Part shown: one piece after another, positions 50,901 through 58,614 of the stretch | Position numbering within the stretch: position 1 is the first letter of the stretch | Layout of the letters: each line of letters begins with the position of its first letter | DNA from: Blattamonas nauphoetae | Lineage: Eukaryota; Preaxostyla; Oxymonadida | Assembly (NCBI GenBank): GCA_033064195.1 | Contig: JARBJD010000258.1 | Location: 44,429 to 108,428, forward strand | Direction of reading: 5' to 3' | DNA: 64,000 bases | Notes under the pieces: model-generated | Told to the model about the DNA's origin: nothing | Seen by the model: the letters and a program-made list of their open reading frames with translations, nothing else | Database searches by the model: none | Translations under genes and position numbers: made by a program

Positions 50901-52595
50901 CTCCAAGATCTCCCGACCAACCAAGTCGAAACCGGCCAAACGACAGAAGAGCAGGTAGACGAGGCTGATCTTGTCTGCTCCTGGACATCAGGTATCATCT
51001 CATTGAACCAATCCAACACGACTCTCAACAACTGCACCTTCTCCAACATGGAATCAGGAGGAATTAGCGTCTTTGGTGGCACATTCTCAATCTCTTCATC
51101 CTCATTCAGTAACAACCGAGCGAAGTTACCATCATTCCCGTCAGCCTCCCGAAACATCCACTGTGAAGGTCGTGGATCTCTGACAATCAACGATTTCCTG
51201 AATGGAAGCGACGGAACCGACGAGGCTCCCTCACCGTGGATTGACACTGGTGACTGTGAACTATCAACCAACACTAAAATTGAAGATTCACTCTTGTTTG
51301 TCCCCACGCTGAACGGAGAAACCAGTTCGTCCGTCCATACCTACCAAAACAAATCGTTCGAAGTAACAATCGAAGGAACACTTCTGATGCCTTGTGGATT
51401 GAATCTTGTTGCATTTGAATGGGACGAAGTCAAACAGAAATCGAACAAAGAACTCAGCAAGACAAACGTAAACCTTGATGGTGTCAAAGTCTCGAAATGG
51501 ATTGAACAAACGATGGTATTCGTCCTGAACGAGAGTGAACTCGAGAAGGAGATTGACAAAACGTACGAGTGGCGTGCACGCCTGTCCTATGGAAACAGCC
51601 AGACAACAGAAGGATGGGTGAAACTGAAAGATACACACGCTCTTGTACAAGCCCGCAAAATTAAGGATGCCTCGAAATGGTTCGTCCCACTCATCATTGG
51701 ACTAGTTGTTCTGGCTCTTCTCGCACTCCTCATCTTATTGATCATTCTTTGCCGCAGACGAAAGAAGGAAGAAAAGGAAGAGGAACCAGAAGTCATTGAT
51801 GTTTCAGAATTGGAAGAAGACATGGAGGTTGACGAAGACAAACAACAAATTTCTCCAACAACTTCAACAAAGGCTGAATCTGGATATCCTACCAATGCCA
51901 CTTCACCGCTCCAAACCAATTACATCATGGCAGCAGATCCAGAGGAAGCCTTCCAAGCTCTGACAGGAGCTGAATGCCTCGACGAAATGGTGGAAGTCGT
52001 CGCTTGCGATGGAAGTGGAGAGACAACATTGATGAAACAATCTGCTGCCCTCGACAAGAGACTTCGCGGTCCCAGAAAGCTCAACAGGGTTGATGCCAAA
52101 GAAGTCGAAAGACAGCTCGTGAAGGGTCTCGATCTGATGTCCGCCGCAGCGCCAAATTCAAGTCAGCTCACAACAATCTCCCCACAGACCATCTTTCTCT
52201 CTGATGACAACCAGGTATACCTCAAAGTCGACAAAAAAGCTTTGTCATCCAATCCTCCAAACACAACACGAAAAGAAGAAAATAATCTCAACACTCCTGA
52301 GGATGTTCCAGAGAAGATTCGATACGAAGCACCTGAGGTCTCTGAAGCCAAATCCAATATGGATCCACGAAAAGCAGCTGCATACAGCGTTGGTCTCGTC
52401 TTACTCGAGATGGAAACTCGTCGTGTTCCATTCCAAGACGTTGAAGGTCCAGTTGCACAGCAAAGAATTAGCACAGGAGAACGCCCGTCCATGGAAGGTG
52501 TGAGTCCTGAACTTTCTAAATTGATCGCACGGTGCATGAACGCTAACCCCGTCAAGCGCCCCACTCTCGATCAAATATCGGAACTATTGAATTAA
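41952..52595 (+). CDS. giant surface protein: beta-helix ectodomain, one membrane span, pseudokinase
   Basis: One uninterrupted frame. I choose ATG 41952 because it begins a signal peptide (MNTLTIFLAVFLTSLSP) and because the ATG at 41874 lies within the upstream mobile element; the product is about 3,547 aa. The ectodomain is Ser/Thr/Asn-rich with many short strands and GGA-type turns, as in right-handed parallel beta-helix (polymorphic outer-membrane-like) proteins. Three closely related repeats of roughly 100 residues lie at about 44370-45370. One membrane span (WFVPLIIGLVVLALLALLIL) at 51680-51750 is followed by RRRKK and an acidic stretch. The cytosolic end has kinase C-lobe features (YEAPEV, AAYSVGLVLLEMETRRVPF, CMNANPVKRPTLDQI), but the HRD position reads TISPQTI and no DFG is seen, so it is probably catalytically dead. 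Likely a cell-surface receptor or adhesin; its ligand is unknown. Confidence 0.88.
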   Translation: MNTLTIFLAVFLTSLSPEQTLSRRINLNSKFTSHPQLSSLNKEKSGFGAVLLDNTQYTCWNIGIDSQSSALTGCNRTVLTPEHLEPNLTNTFSSSLFLVTNSTFSLTSVTICLSPASPLENPNSHQIHSSTAHSQHRCATIDGSAVSISSSSFFVDDLSSPFFVTGNSESSTHPESTLVLADCSFSSPSNILGALSEIDSSMSSPPHVSVVLSGISLASHRLSTNTGFAWTTNNTHQFGVISSQIHSSKFVNMTSVSPKITNYRINTLKQNIISSELAEVPNGLYGTITPVLSDLSVLNCLNSTIFNSPNDDPEPSIPTETKIYNEEINIKTNDDLIRTNLNALIYRFDSCKITSINYHTGMIIIYLQRVFGSVSFTSCEFYIENGNGWMRPVYLEAEPTLFPTFTVSRCTSVYFKNSNVRSGNSQFTPSRSCLTTFSDSSFTAPSPWYSGMTLMSNPNSIAYTQLVNCHFERQSGSGDGGTLLMDYSVTHFFDCSFVDCYSPAMGGAMRTANAYNIFHRCTFRDNVAQTRGGAIRFSYPKMVYFEDCHFFDNEANEMVGGQKANHRGADIHVTSATVGMLFETQMIGCSSSSSDPRIGYYESVQHNGAPQNMDAYLPSQPTGRKAGYDMFLTLTGTDDLPAITGIVADLNADGTGLVLKVTGTGLPITGQYTITFADVVTTQVVLSGASITETDEGTCELFPNAEAKYGQTYLANVSHNEYQLSNQDGISFTVPLGPARVFSATAALNADDELKVTIHGQALTVGALYTFELVTEVDTRTYTAEATSATEIESILIPITEVDPTPTVHSVSCAIGDTLTSSLLVTLNGLNLPIGTALTVELNSTESIVFTVGDGNTISINHETGPDFEFSTEYSINSITCDDPQYTITFPNGLSFTTPSAPSTDPTVNSVSCTLGDNPTSLLVTLNGANLPLTTALTVELNSTESIVFTVGDGNTISINHETGPDFAFSSEYSINSITCDDPQYTITFPNGLSFTTPSDPTPPKRQVLNRNQTYIIQNFSPDTTIIEHSILSDDLCFTVPSTDPTVHSVSCAIGDTLTSLLITLHGTTLPLTTALTVELNSTESIVFTVGDSHTTSTLHGTSSNFEFSTEYSINSITCDDNQYTITFPNGLSFTTPSDPTPPAIVPPSLPFQPVCSSEKPCGTFTTIFAKIHDPDSTAKTSLNLVNIGYGDFADITRTFNNSVDLAGKGHVSHSPSSTRLTIDGYIVGTSGNLSVRAMVLKPSSAAVSLFTVNDPTANLRISIVRIEKLTNHVVPLFDLSEGLTYVNVSIFDTISLTKDAMISVTGSASICMSMSWLMQITRLSGTGGSCMDSYTSGCVNITYTDVAECYSTGNAGAFSHSSPGTATTYLYYNSIIFADNFGNSNPDGTKVTADLEVMGNDFVYLDYVSGTYSVLNTVRSMSEMPHYHNGQESLSVVHPSVHFYEYSVRQPVGARFEYGLPINQFKGFNASLESLVEGSDAVMFKITTSQFILIDPCVVCKHSWQVGYPKLVPQYFDRTLIECQNAGTMRLYSLQLHLNQTLTAAPFVVTDETGRMQFYTVTLFFNVTEQRAPLISCEHGYIDCWYVSLYGERGVDFVGHSMFEANGKASTFTTSNFNRVRSDVNGSVLNTLKGNVTFDRSICQNCVARYGGALYLNFEADSFLVVVHPESSAFTESFSNNVAIGNDGTVDDPMGKGGALYLKGSPTSASAIRFNNTLINHARFENNKALNGTDIFIEKSVLAPIDIATTLGFGGGSYSDFFRIVIEDREFEELVELERISLLLPTPIISVNGSVKEPLTGVSGVDNVSCKWTSSFCSTLGYGVNFLHQKYKNESMLKQYVQFIWNMTYTEKTVVLSDQDLVITGWKTSDQSKSTITRTLFVMDPLSDEGTFLVTLIKNACALFKGIDFKPTEKCGMFEVLDDAGELELNDVAFIFKSGSMYECPMIRTTLCPFTLTNVKFNTTEASSASFTTPLLYYQTNLDFTLVDVSFETLEMKSTPAVELITEGDISLQNVKFQGCTRQDTQQGKYIRVTATEFRIKRLPTLWAGCFEETQPLADFTGCDLFLGDQHEWYEASLMYYLLPPTTRIHLDNNNLEASTHPNCGSDRLVCSSIDSSYRSAKSNSIAMIELSTDAPLLKPMDIKMACTIRSVDITVPKTMKQTGTGHIKLNTEPTLVTIFQAIDVVFDPTCEVETLFDVTCGELILNTCQFGTSTTSSINAATTTLIEVKPTGTLRLTDCLFQNLDFSHESKGRLIYAQLGSTLITNKKDIFSDISSNGTGSMVFVESSNLTQTAIEEPFSLFKQRHPLVNGTQFTLLEKNYFFGSMDGVDGSLMYYWYPHTESEATMNLQPDGDDHLLCGIFELPCRSLAHAFKSLKTNNTNIVLIQSSTFSGLIETEYETQTLTSDAPPKTLTFGLTGGLSIAKSTSLVLTEINMDAESGTRTSAAITASGTVTVSQASFTSAAPVTITSALVSVTGGSFEMTGHDITNISSSASLFDVSSGSLLLDAVTVVWNGKGSTVVKQSKGTAELHTCTLSMSAVASVLYVDSLFEVSGGELLVSSLTMNGGSNKIGSLLSATGGTTHIYDVDFRESKLASSLVSGSGVVDIRKASFTQLSGQTSAANSGGTHAVSFIVRTGHVLSIGAQNDEVAFDSCTSPENGGALAVEIYGTGKLLITHTSFASCTTSGAGGALSIVCGQGVTSDSLVLKATYSLCTSDYSNHEDWIYLTGYFLSTVINPDNWEGYPDTWNSTTELYLAGEDKAKVGTAFHELTLLFYLLTYYNETIYTGAYGVDASGCGTHQLFCETIHGAQWHLDYPGLHTLVVNDASVLNDSMDFKQSSFVAKPSADPASIRVQDEGAFNFIFDENTAYTVTIKQFDFTLKTKAETAFVRSQNALVSLKDSSFDCTSEGQRSIISLSSGTLDMSRVDIRRGVFTVPPLNLKFFQHASIDTVNVSQATFNQFLTAQAGDNLSINHCTFTGLQDLPTNQVETGQTTEEQVDEADLVCSWTSGIISLNQSNTTLNNCTFSNMESGGISVFGGTFSISSSSFSNNRAKLPSFPSASRNIHCEGRGSLTINDFLNGSDGTDEAPSPWIDTGDCELSTNTKIEDSLLFVPTLNGETSSSVHTYQNKSFEVTIEGTLLMPCGLNLVAFEWDEVKQKSNKELSKTNVNLDGVKVSKWIEQTMVFVLNESELEKEIDKTYEWRARLSYGNSQTTEGWVKLKDTHALVQARKIKDASKWFVPLIIGLVVLALLALLILLIILCRRRKKEEKEEEPEVIDVSELEEDMEVDEDKQQISPTTSTKAESGYPTNATSPLQTNYIMAADPEEAFQALTGAECLDEMVEVVACDGSGETTLMKQSAALDKRLRGPRKLNRVDAKEVERQLVKGLDLMSAAAPNSSQLTTISPQTIFLSDDNQVYLKVDKKALSSNPPNTTRKEENNLNTPEDVPEKIRYEAPEVSEAKSNMDPRKAAAYSVGLVLLEMETRRVPFQDVEGPVAQQRISTGERPSMEGVSPELSKLIARCMNANPVKRPTLDQISELLN
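44365..45372 (+). repeat. three near-identical Ig-like/IPT-like repeats in the giant gene
   Basis: Three units share long identical stretches (ALTVELNSTESIVFTVGD, EYSINSITCDD, YTITFPNGLSFTTPSDPT) at about 44370-44660, 44670-44955 and 45080-45372. The second and third are separated by about 125 bp of unrelated linker. DNA identity is high over most of each unit, which means recent duplication or conversion inside the gene. Length and strand pattern fit a beta-sandwich domain. Confidence 0.8.
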
Positions 52596-53240
52596 TTTCT
52601 CCTCCCTTCATTTATGCAATGCCTTAGTATATTCTAATATTTGAGTTTTTCAACTTTATGTTGTTTATTGTTCTGTCTCTTTCCCGAGCTTATAGTTTCA
52701 AACTAGTTTACTGTTTTCCGTTTTAAATACCACTGTTGTGGGCCGTTTCAACATTCTTTTTGCATTGATAGACATGGGACACGATTATGTTTCGGGACAT
52801 AATTATCGTTTCTCGATGATTATGAATGTATCATCTCCAATTTTTCAAAATAGTGAAATGGGTGTTCATCCTGGTAGTGGGAGAATGGGGAGGATCTCAA
52901 GAAAGGTTCCGACCGTAGCCTTGAAGCGAGAGTGATCACTTCGAACTTTTTCTGATGGACTAAATCACAAAACAATTCCATTGTAGTGGACATCTATTGA
53001 AAACTTGTTGGTTCAACCTCCTATTTATGCTCAACGTCCACAGTAGCGACGATGACAGGAGGGACAAAGATTGAAACTATAACGAAAAAAAACTCCATGT
53101 TCATTTTCACCTCACCTTAAATCTCGTTTTATCCCTCTTTTTCTAAAATTCAAAGTTCTAGGAGGCCTGTAGAGCTCAGCGATCAAAGGTGACATATCAT
53201 AAAAAATCTCCCATGTATTTCCTTTGAATTGCGTTAAATA
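52596..53240. other. 3' flank of the giant gene
   Basis: No gene. The block 52760-52930 (with TCATCTCCAATTTTTC and GGGTGTTCATCC) is a diverged direct relative of 53245-53400 (ATTTGTCTCTCATTTCG, GGGTGATTCATCC), suggesting an old duplicated unit. Confidence 0.4.
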
Positions 53241-53699
53241 AATTGATCGGTATCGGTTATTCGCCGATTTGTCTCTCATTTCGAACATTGAAGTGGGTGA
53301 TTCATCCCGATGTGTCTCAAAATATTAAAAAATGGGTGAAAAAAGTCAATCGCCTGGAGCCTTCTGTGTTGAAACCATGTGAAACTGTTGGGAACTGGCA
53401 ACTTAATCGACAAGGCCAAATTTTAATAAAATGTCGTTCATTGCATTTCACTAATTATGCTATTGACATTTCCACACTTTTTAGAGCGCGCAAGGGCCTC
53501 TATCGATGAGGATCTCTAAACATTTAGAGAAAGGGTTGATCGAACACGAATGAAGAAGAAATGCAAGCAAGGGTTGAGTTGTGGTTTATTTTCGGTTTGA
53601 AGAGTGTTAATCTTGAAATAAGCGTCTAATATTGAGTTTTCATGGAAGATCGAGGAAGATCATCACAAAAAGTGAAAAAAAGAGAAAAAGGTTGGAGGT

Positions 53700-53776
53700 G
53701 ACAGGTACTGAACCCCGGACCTTTTGCCTAGATGCACGCGGTACAACTCCTACACTATTCTGGTTCAAAATTTTTT
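53700..53776 (-). other. tRNA-like sequence, weak
   Basis: On the minus strand a B-box-like GGGTTCAGTACC follows an A-box-like TAGTGTAGGAG about 35 bases before it, with a T-run 20 bases after. Stems do not pair well enough for a real tRNA. It may be a degenerate tRNA-derived repeat, and its 3' end CCTGTCACC resembles that of the module in element 3. Confidence 0.25.
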
Positions 53777-53847
53777 TTTCCTGTTTGCATATTCTATTCA
53801 CACTTCACCCGATCCTTTTTCCTGTCACTTTTTCACAATGTCGGATC

Positions 53848-53890
53848 GTCTTCACAGCCCCCGCTCAAGAGCAGGGGGGGCTGTGAAGAC
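53848..53890. repeat. perfect hairpin in foldback centre
   Basis: GTCTTCACAGCCCCC pairs with GGGGGCTGTGAAGAC across a loop of about 12 bases that itself contains GCTC-AAGA-GC. The stem is at least 15 bp. Confidence 0.85.
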
Positions 53891-54150
53891 TATTAGAGAA
53901 TTATCAAAAGAAACGTAGAAAAAAGGATCTTTGTGAAGTGTAAATACAAAAAGGTTCCTCGTTCGGTCGAGAAGGTTGATCAACCCTTGGTTTACAAGTT
54001 TGGATCTGGACTCTGATCAAGGCATCTCCGCGCTCTAAAAAGTGTCAAAAAGTCAATATATGAATTAGTGAAATGCAATAAAAGGTATTGTAAGTGATTT
54101 TAGCCTTGTCGATTAGGTTGCCATTTACCAAACTGTATCCTCATATCACA

Positions 54151-54862
54151 TATTGCTCATTCATTTCAACGATCAGTTCTTAAATTCCATTCTTTTCTCA
54201 AAAAAATGTCACCCAAAATTTGGATCCGAGCTGATTCTTCCCAATTGTGACTCTAAACAAGTTTTATCTCATCAAATCACCTTCTATCTCATCGAGAGTA
54301 CTTTTCTCTAAAATTGAAGGACTTCCACCCAGACTGTGATGCAATGTCATGGTTTTCCTTTTCCTCCTATCGACAGCACATTTCACACAATAATGTTATC
54401 AAAACTGTTCTCATTAATTTTTTCGAGTAAAATCTTCAAAATTGGCAAATCTCTTCAAAGAGACACGTTGGTGAGAATCACCCGTCATGTCCGATTGATC
54501 CAATCGGACTAACGATATCTTGTTGAGTCGTTTTCATCATATAAAAGAGATGTATATTCATAAAGTGTGAAATGAGAACAAGTCGAAGAAGAAAAAACGT
54601 CTTGATGTTAAAGAACAGTTTTCTTTTTATACAAACCCTGCTTTTTCGAAATCTGTGATAATCGAAGAGTTTTTGTCGACATGGGAGGAGAATCGGACAG
54701 TCATTTTTTGTTGTCATTTTCATCATCTCAGATCAGTCCAGTCGCTTCAACCGCTCTTCATCTGAGAGATCACTGTCAAAATGTGATTAAAACAGATTGG
54801 TTTGACTGATGTATCGGGAAGAAGTTAGCTGGTCTTCGGTAAATCACAAAAAATGACGCATG
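54151..54862. other. no supportable gene
   Basis: AT-rich DNA with short frames only. It lies downstream of the mariner-type transposase on the minus strand and might contain its decayed 3' end, but no motif is visible. Confidence 0.4.
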
Positions 54863-55409
54863 CTACACGAAGAGGTGAGTCTCAGCTTCCATCCTGTGAA
54901 ACACAGAGTAATATGAAAATTCACGATCAAACAAAAAAACAAGAAAAAAGATCTCTTTGAAATTAGAAAAAATCACCTTCTCTGGCGATTTCACAATGAC
55001 GTCGAGCTCGCCAGTTTTGGTATACCCGAATGCGTTTGTCTCTGTTCTGAAGCGCCATGAATGCGAGGGTGCATTGTCCATGTGGATGCACAATTGGCTA
55101 TTTTGGAAGATCCCACCGTTCAGAGCGTTGAATTGTTCACTTGACTGACGAATGACGTGAATCTGAAGATATTGAGCATTTATCGTTGAGCCGCGGGATA
55201 CAATTAGAGTAAAAGTCAGACGGGGTGTAAAAAAGAGAACCAACCTTGTTTTCTCGGTGCTAATTGTGGGGCATTCCCGCATTGGTCTCTCTAACTTAGG
55301 ATCCATCCTAATACAATCGTGTTCTATTCTCCAACGAACCCAAGACTCGTCCCCTGTAACCAGGAGACTAAAACTGATTTGGGCATGACAATTAAGATCT
55401 TGGATTAAC

Positions 55410-55893
55410 GGGTGTCTCAATTTCTAGGGGAAAAACTCGATCCCAGGGGAATAGCTCAATCACATGGGAGAATCTCAGTCACAGGGGAAAATCTCAGTCA
55501 CAGGGGAAAATCTCAATCACAGGGGAAAATCTCGGGCCACAGGGGAAGAATGTCATATACCATAAGGGTTGAAGAAGAACATAATTTTGAACATGTTTGG
55601 TTCAGCGGTAAGTACGTTGGACTTTGAGGCGGCGGACCCGGGTTCGATTCCTGTCATCGACTTTTTTTTCCTTTTTTTTTCATTTTTTTTCAGACATCAA
55701 ATATTCTCTCTGTTTTCAATCTTTTTTCTGCTGAAACTGTTCATAAAGACTCTACGAGGAACAAAGCGTTGCTTATGAGCGTGCGATCACGATCCTGTTT
55801 TGGTTTTCAAAGTCAGGCATTATTCCACAAAATAACTCAACACACAACATAAAAATGAAATGTTGGATGAACTGTCGATCACACTTTCACTGA
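55410..55893 (+). repeat. left TIR of element 3
   Basis: About 484 bp: outer array of CACAGGGGAAAATCTCA units (55435-55545), then CATATACCATAAGGGTTGAAG, the tRNA-like module, a T-rich tract, and an inner unique part ending near GTCGATCACACTTTCACT. Confidence 0.85.
55592..55664 (+). other. tRNA-Gln(TTG)-derived module in left TIR
   Basis: An A-box-like TGGTTCAGCGGTAAG, then TTGGACTTTGAGGC in which CTTTGAG fits an anticodon loop with TTG (Gln), then a B-box GGGTTCGATTCC and a T-run. Acceptor arms and the anticodon stem do not pair, so it is not a working tRNA but could still carry a pol III promoter. Confidence 0.6.
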
Positions 55894-56137
55894 TCCAAAC
55901 GACTGAAGTAGTGATTGTGGTGATATCGCCTGGAGGGAGTGATGCGACTCTTGTTCGTGTGACAGGAGGAAAAGTTGAAATGACAGATGTGTGATCGAAT
56001 CAGGGATGAAAGAGAGCACGAATTTGGTTGATATTGTGGGAGGGAAAGAGCGTGGACACCCTTCGAGTGGAGAGTGGGATTGCGTTGAACTCTTCCATTG
56101 AGTGGATGTCGATGGGAAGGGTGAATGTGTCTGAAGT

Positions 56138-57435
56138 GTGGCATCGGGAACGTCAGCTCGACTGATGGATGTCACTCTATCACACATCTCCTTTTCTTCC
56201 TCTCCTTTCCTCTTCTCCTCACTCGATTCGTGCTCACTCTTCAATGTGTCCATCACCGACTTCTCCTCAGGCGAGCTGGTTGAAGTGACAGATGTGAAAT
56301 CGCTCGTCTTGAAAACATGTCAGTTCTCAGTATCGACGAAATTGACATCTGAACAAAATGAGGAAGCATCACACATTTGTTCCTGGATGTACTCTTCCAT
56401 CACTCTCACCAATTGTTCGTCAACATTCCATTCAGTCAAAATAAAGCATCATCCGATTGGAGCTGTGTCGATGGTTGGAGGCGAATTGACACTGATCTCT
56501 TGCACTTTCTCGACAACTCTCCTTCAATCGCTGACTTCCCTTCGCTTCGTCGGAATGTGTTGTGTTCAGATGGGAAAGTGTCGATTGAGACGATTGGAGG
56601 CGGAGATGGCCATTCGTCGCCTCATCATTGGATCTCGACGAACAACTGCTCAGTCGGCAGAGTCAACTTCCAAGTTCGACAGGAAAGCAAAGACGTATGA
56701 GATTGTATTGAGAGGGAGAGTCGTTCTCGCTAACAGGATTGAAAGGGAACATGTCGACGTCGACAAAGGAAGAAGGACGAAGAGAAGCCAAAAGCGATGA
56801 GTGAGCTGGACGAATGCCAAATCGACGTGAAAGAAGAGGAACTTGAGAACCATTCCACGGCTCTACAAGTCTTCAGCACATCCGATGGGACGCTCCATCC
56901 AAACTCGTTCAACATGATCAGCAACGGCATTTCCCAGGACCAACTGCCATTCATGTCATTCCCACAACCGTTCGTGGCGCATGTGGAAGTGTTGAAATGC
57001 GAAGGCGAGCCAGCTGTAGTTCGTGTTCTTGCGAACAGAACACTGTACTCTGCTCTGCACGTTAAGAAGAGATGTGATCTGCCGAATATGGAGATCCGAT
57101 GACAGATGGTGGCTGGACTGGATCGCCTCGTCCAACACAATTCGTTCAGCGACGTCCTCACCCAACTCTCGTCGCACTGGATCCTCGTTGACTCTTCTGG
57201 CTCAATCTGCCTCAAACTGGATCAGAACTTGAACGAGACGGGCTTGACAACTCAGCAACTTGCCAATCGGAAGAAGATGCGAGAAGAAGACCGTCGTTGG
57301 AGTGTGTCTGAACAGATTGAAGAAGAGGACAGAAGTCACAAGAAGGACGAGAAAGAACTACAAGCAGTTCCAATTGATGCTCAGAAGGCGTCAGTTTTTA
57401 GGCTTGGCCTGGTGTTGTGGGACCTGGGTCTGTGA
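56138..57435 (+). pseudogene. captured fragment of a surface-pseudokinase gene
   Basis: Plus-strand frames in series: 56138-56560 (DFSSGELVEVTDVKSLVLKT, then SHICSWMYSSITLTNCSSTF) resembles the last ectodomain portion of the giant gene at about 50880-51200 (LVCSWTSGIISLNQ, FGGTFSISSSSFSNN). Next come a frame change, 56797-57102 (EELENHSTALQVFSTSDGT) and 57106-57435 (WILVDSSGSICLKLDQNLNE ... ASVFRLGLVLWDLGL), which matches the pseudokinase part (IFLSDDNQVYLKVD ... AAYSVGLVLLEME). No membrane span is seen between them. It is a shortened, broken copy enclosed by the TIRs. Confidence 0.65.
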
Positions 57436-57931
57436 AAATGTGATCGACAGTTCATCCAACATTTCATTTTTATGTTGTGTGTTGAGTTATTTTGTGGAAT
57501 AATGCCTGACTTTGAAAACCAAAACAGGATCGTGATCGCACGCTCATAAGCAACGCTTTGTTCCTCGTAGAGTCTTTATGAACAGTTTCAGCAGAAAAAA
57601 GATTGAAAACAGAGAGAATATTTGATGTCTGAAAAAAAATGAAAAAAAAAGGAAAAAAAAGTCGATGACAGGAATCGAACCCGGGTCCGCCGCCTCAAAG
57701 TCCAACGTACTTACCGCTGAACCAAACATGTTCAAAATTATGTTCTTCTTCAACCCTTATGGTATATGACATTCTTCCCCTGTGGCCCGAGATTTTCCCC
57801 TGTGATTGAGATTTTCCCCTGTGACTGAGATTTTCCCCTGTGACTGAGATTTTCCCCTGTGACTGAGACTCTCCCCTGTGATTGAGATATTCCCCTGTAA
57901 TCGAGTTTTTCCCCTGAAAATTGAGGTACCC
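57434..57931 (-). repeat. right TIR of element 3
   Basis: Inverted copy of the left TIR, longer by about one array unit. The inner boundary is at the GTGAAAATGTGATCGACAG block. Confidence 0.85.
57657..57730 (-). other. tRNA-Gln(TTG)-derived module in right TIR
   Basis: Inverted copy of the module in the left TIR, with the same A box, anticodon-like loop and B box. The two point toward each other, into the element. Confidence 0.6.
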
Positions 57932-58614
57932 GGATTAACTGGGTTGCGCAACGAACCCGTTTAGCCTTCTGATCATCTGTTCGAGGATGTTGACCCAGCG
58001 AGGATTTTTTTGACAAGGTGGAAGTGGTGAAATAAAGATGTCTTGATTGTATCACGATGATTATGAGACGAGACGTGTGAAGCAGAGAGTAGTGGAGGTC
58101 TTCACCCAGAAGAGCCTGAAGCCGGACAATGAGTTGAGTGATGGTCCGGACGTGAACAGATGTGTTGCCTGTGTACGAGAAAGTGTGTGCCTCCAAAGAT
58201 CTGAGCACTGTTCTGTATGTTTCGAGACAAGGTCCGTCAGCAGGATAGTATCCACTTATCCCTCGTCGCTATCCAACCTATCTCCATCCACCACCAACTT
58301 CATTCAACCATAACACTCCGTTCAAGCGATCTCGGCGAACAGAACTCAATCAACATGTTCTATTTGACTGGTCGTCCATGGTTTGATTCATAGTCAGAAA
58401 AATATGTCAAATGACACATGCTGAACTTTTCAGAACAAACCGGATCGTGATCAATCGACAATAATGATCGTCGGACGTTTATATCTCCTTTTTCATCGCT
58501 ATGTCTATCTCTTCAGCAATTTGGTTCACAGTAACTGATGGAGTTTCCAATATTCAGTTGAGACTGCTGTGATGAGCGAGGGAGGATTTGATTCGATGTT
58601 TGTTGTCGTTTAAC

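Larger units (their letters stand above)
53245..54150. repeat. foldback repeat with central hairpin
   Basis: Arms at about 53385-53500 and 54025-54150 are inverted copies: the left contains GACAAGGCCAAATTTTAAT and GCATTTCACTAATTATGC, the right the complement with the same GCTCTAAAAAGTGT end. The centre holds a hairpin and a tRNA-like stretch. It may be a foldback transposon. Confidence 0.6.
55410..57931. mobile_element. long-TIR DNA element 3 (MULE-like, carries host fragment)
   Basis: 2,522 bp with inverted repeats of about 480 bp, nearly identical apart from unit number in an outer array. Ends read GGGTGTCTCAATTT and GGGTACCTCAATTT (as mirrored). An 8-bp target duplication GGATTAAC lies at 55402-55409 and 57932-57939, inside a mariner-type transposase frame. 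No transposase of its own. Each TIR holds an array of the unit CACAGGGGAAAATCTCAGT (about six on the left, seven on the right), a tRNA-derived module and a poly-T/poly-A tract. The interior carries a piece of a surface-pseudokinase gene. Very similar arms indicate youth. Confidence 0.88.
54863..58250 (-). mobile_element. Tc1/mariner transposase remnant, split by element 3
   Basis: Minus strand. The C-terminal part (55401-54863) has the first catalytic Asp in VTGDESWVRW and the second in LCIHMDNAPSHS, spaced as in mariner enzymes. The N-terminal part (about 58250-57940) has helix-rich DNA-binding sequence ending TDDQKAKRVRCATQ. The two were contiguous: without element 3 and one target copy, CATQLIQDLNCHAQ reads through. 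After the second Asp the reading passes FGYTKTGELDVIVKSP into sequence without the third acidic residue (the usual SPDLNPIE-like block), so the enzyme is truncated and dead apart from the insertion. The family performs cut-and-paste transposition at TA. Confidence 0.7.

Noticed and set aside
55592-55664. Functional tRNA-Gln gene
   Set aside because: Acceptor and anticodon stems do not pair, and the copy is duplicated in both TIRs; a tRNA-derived module fits better.
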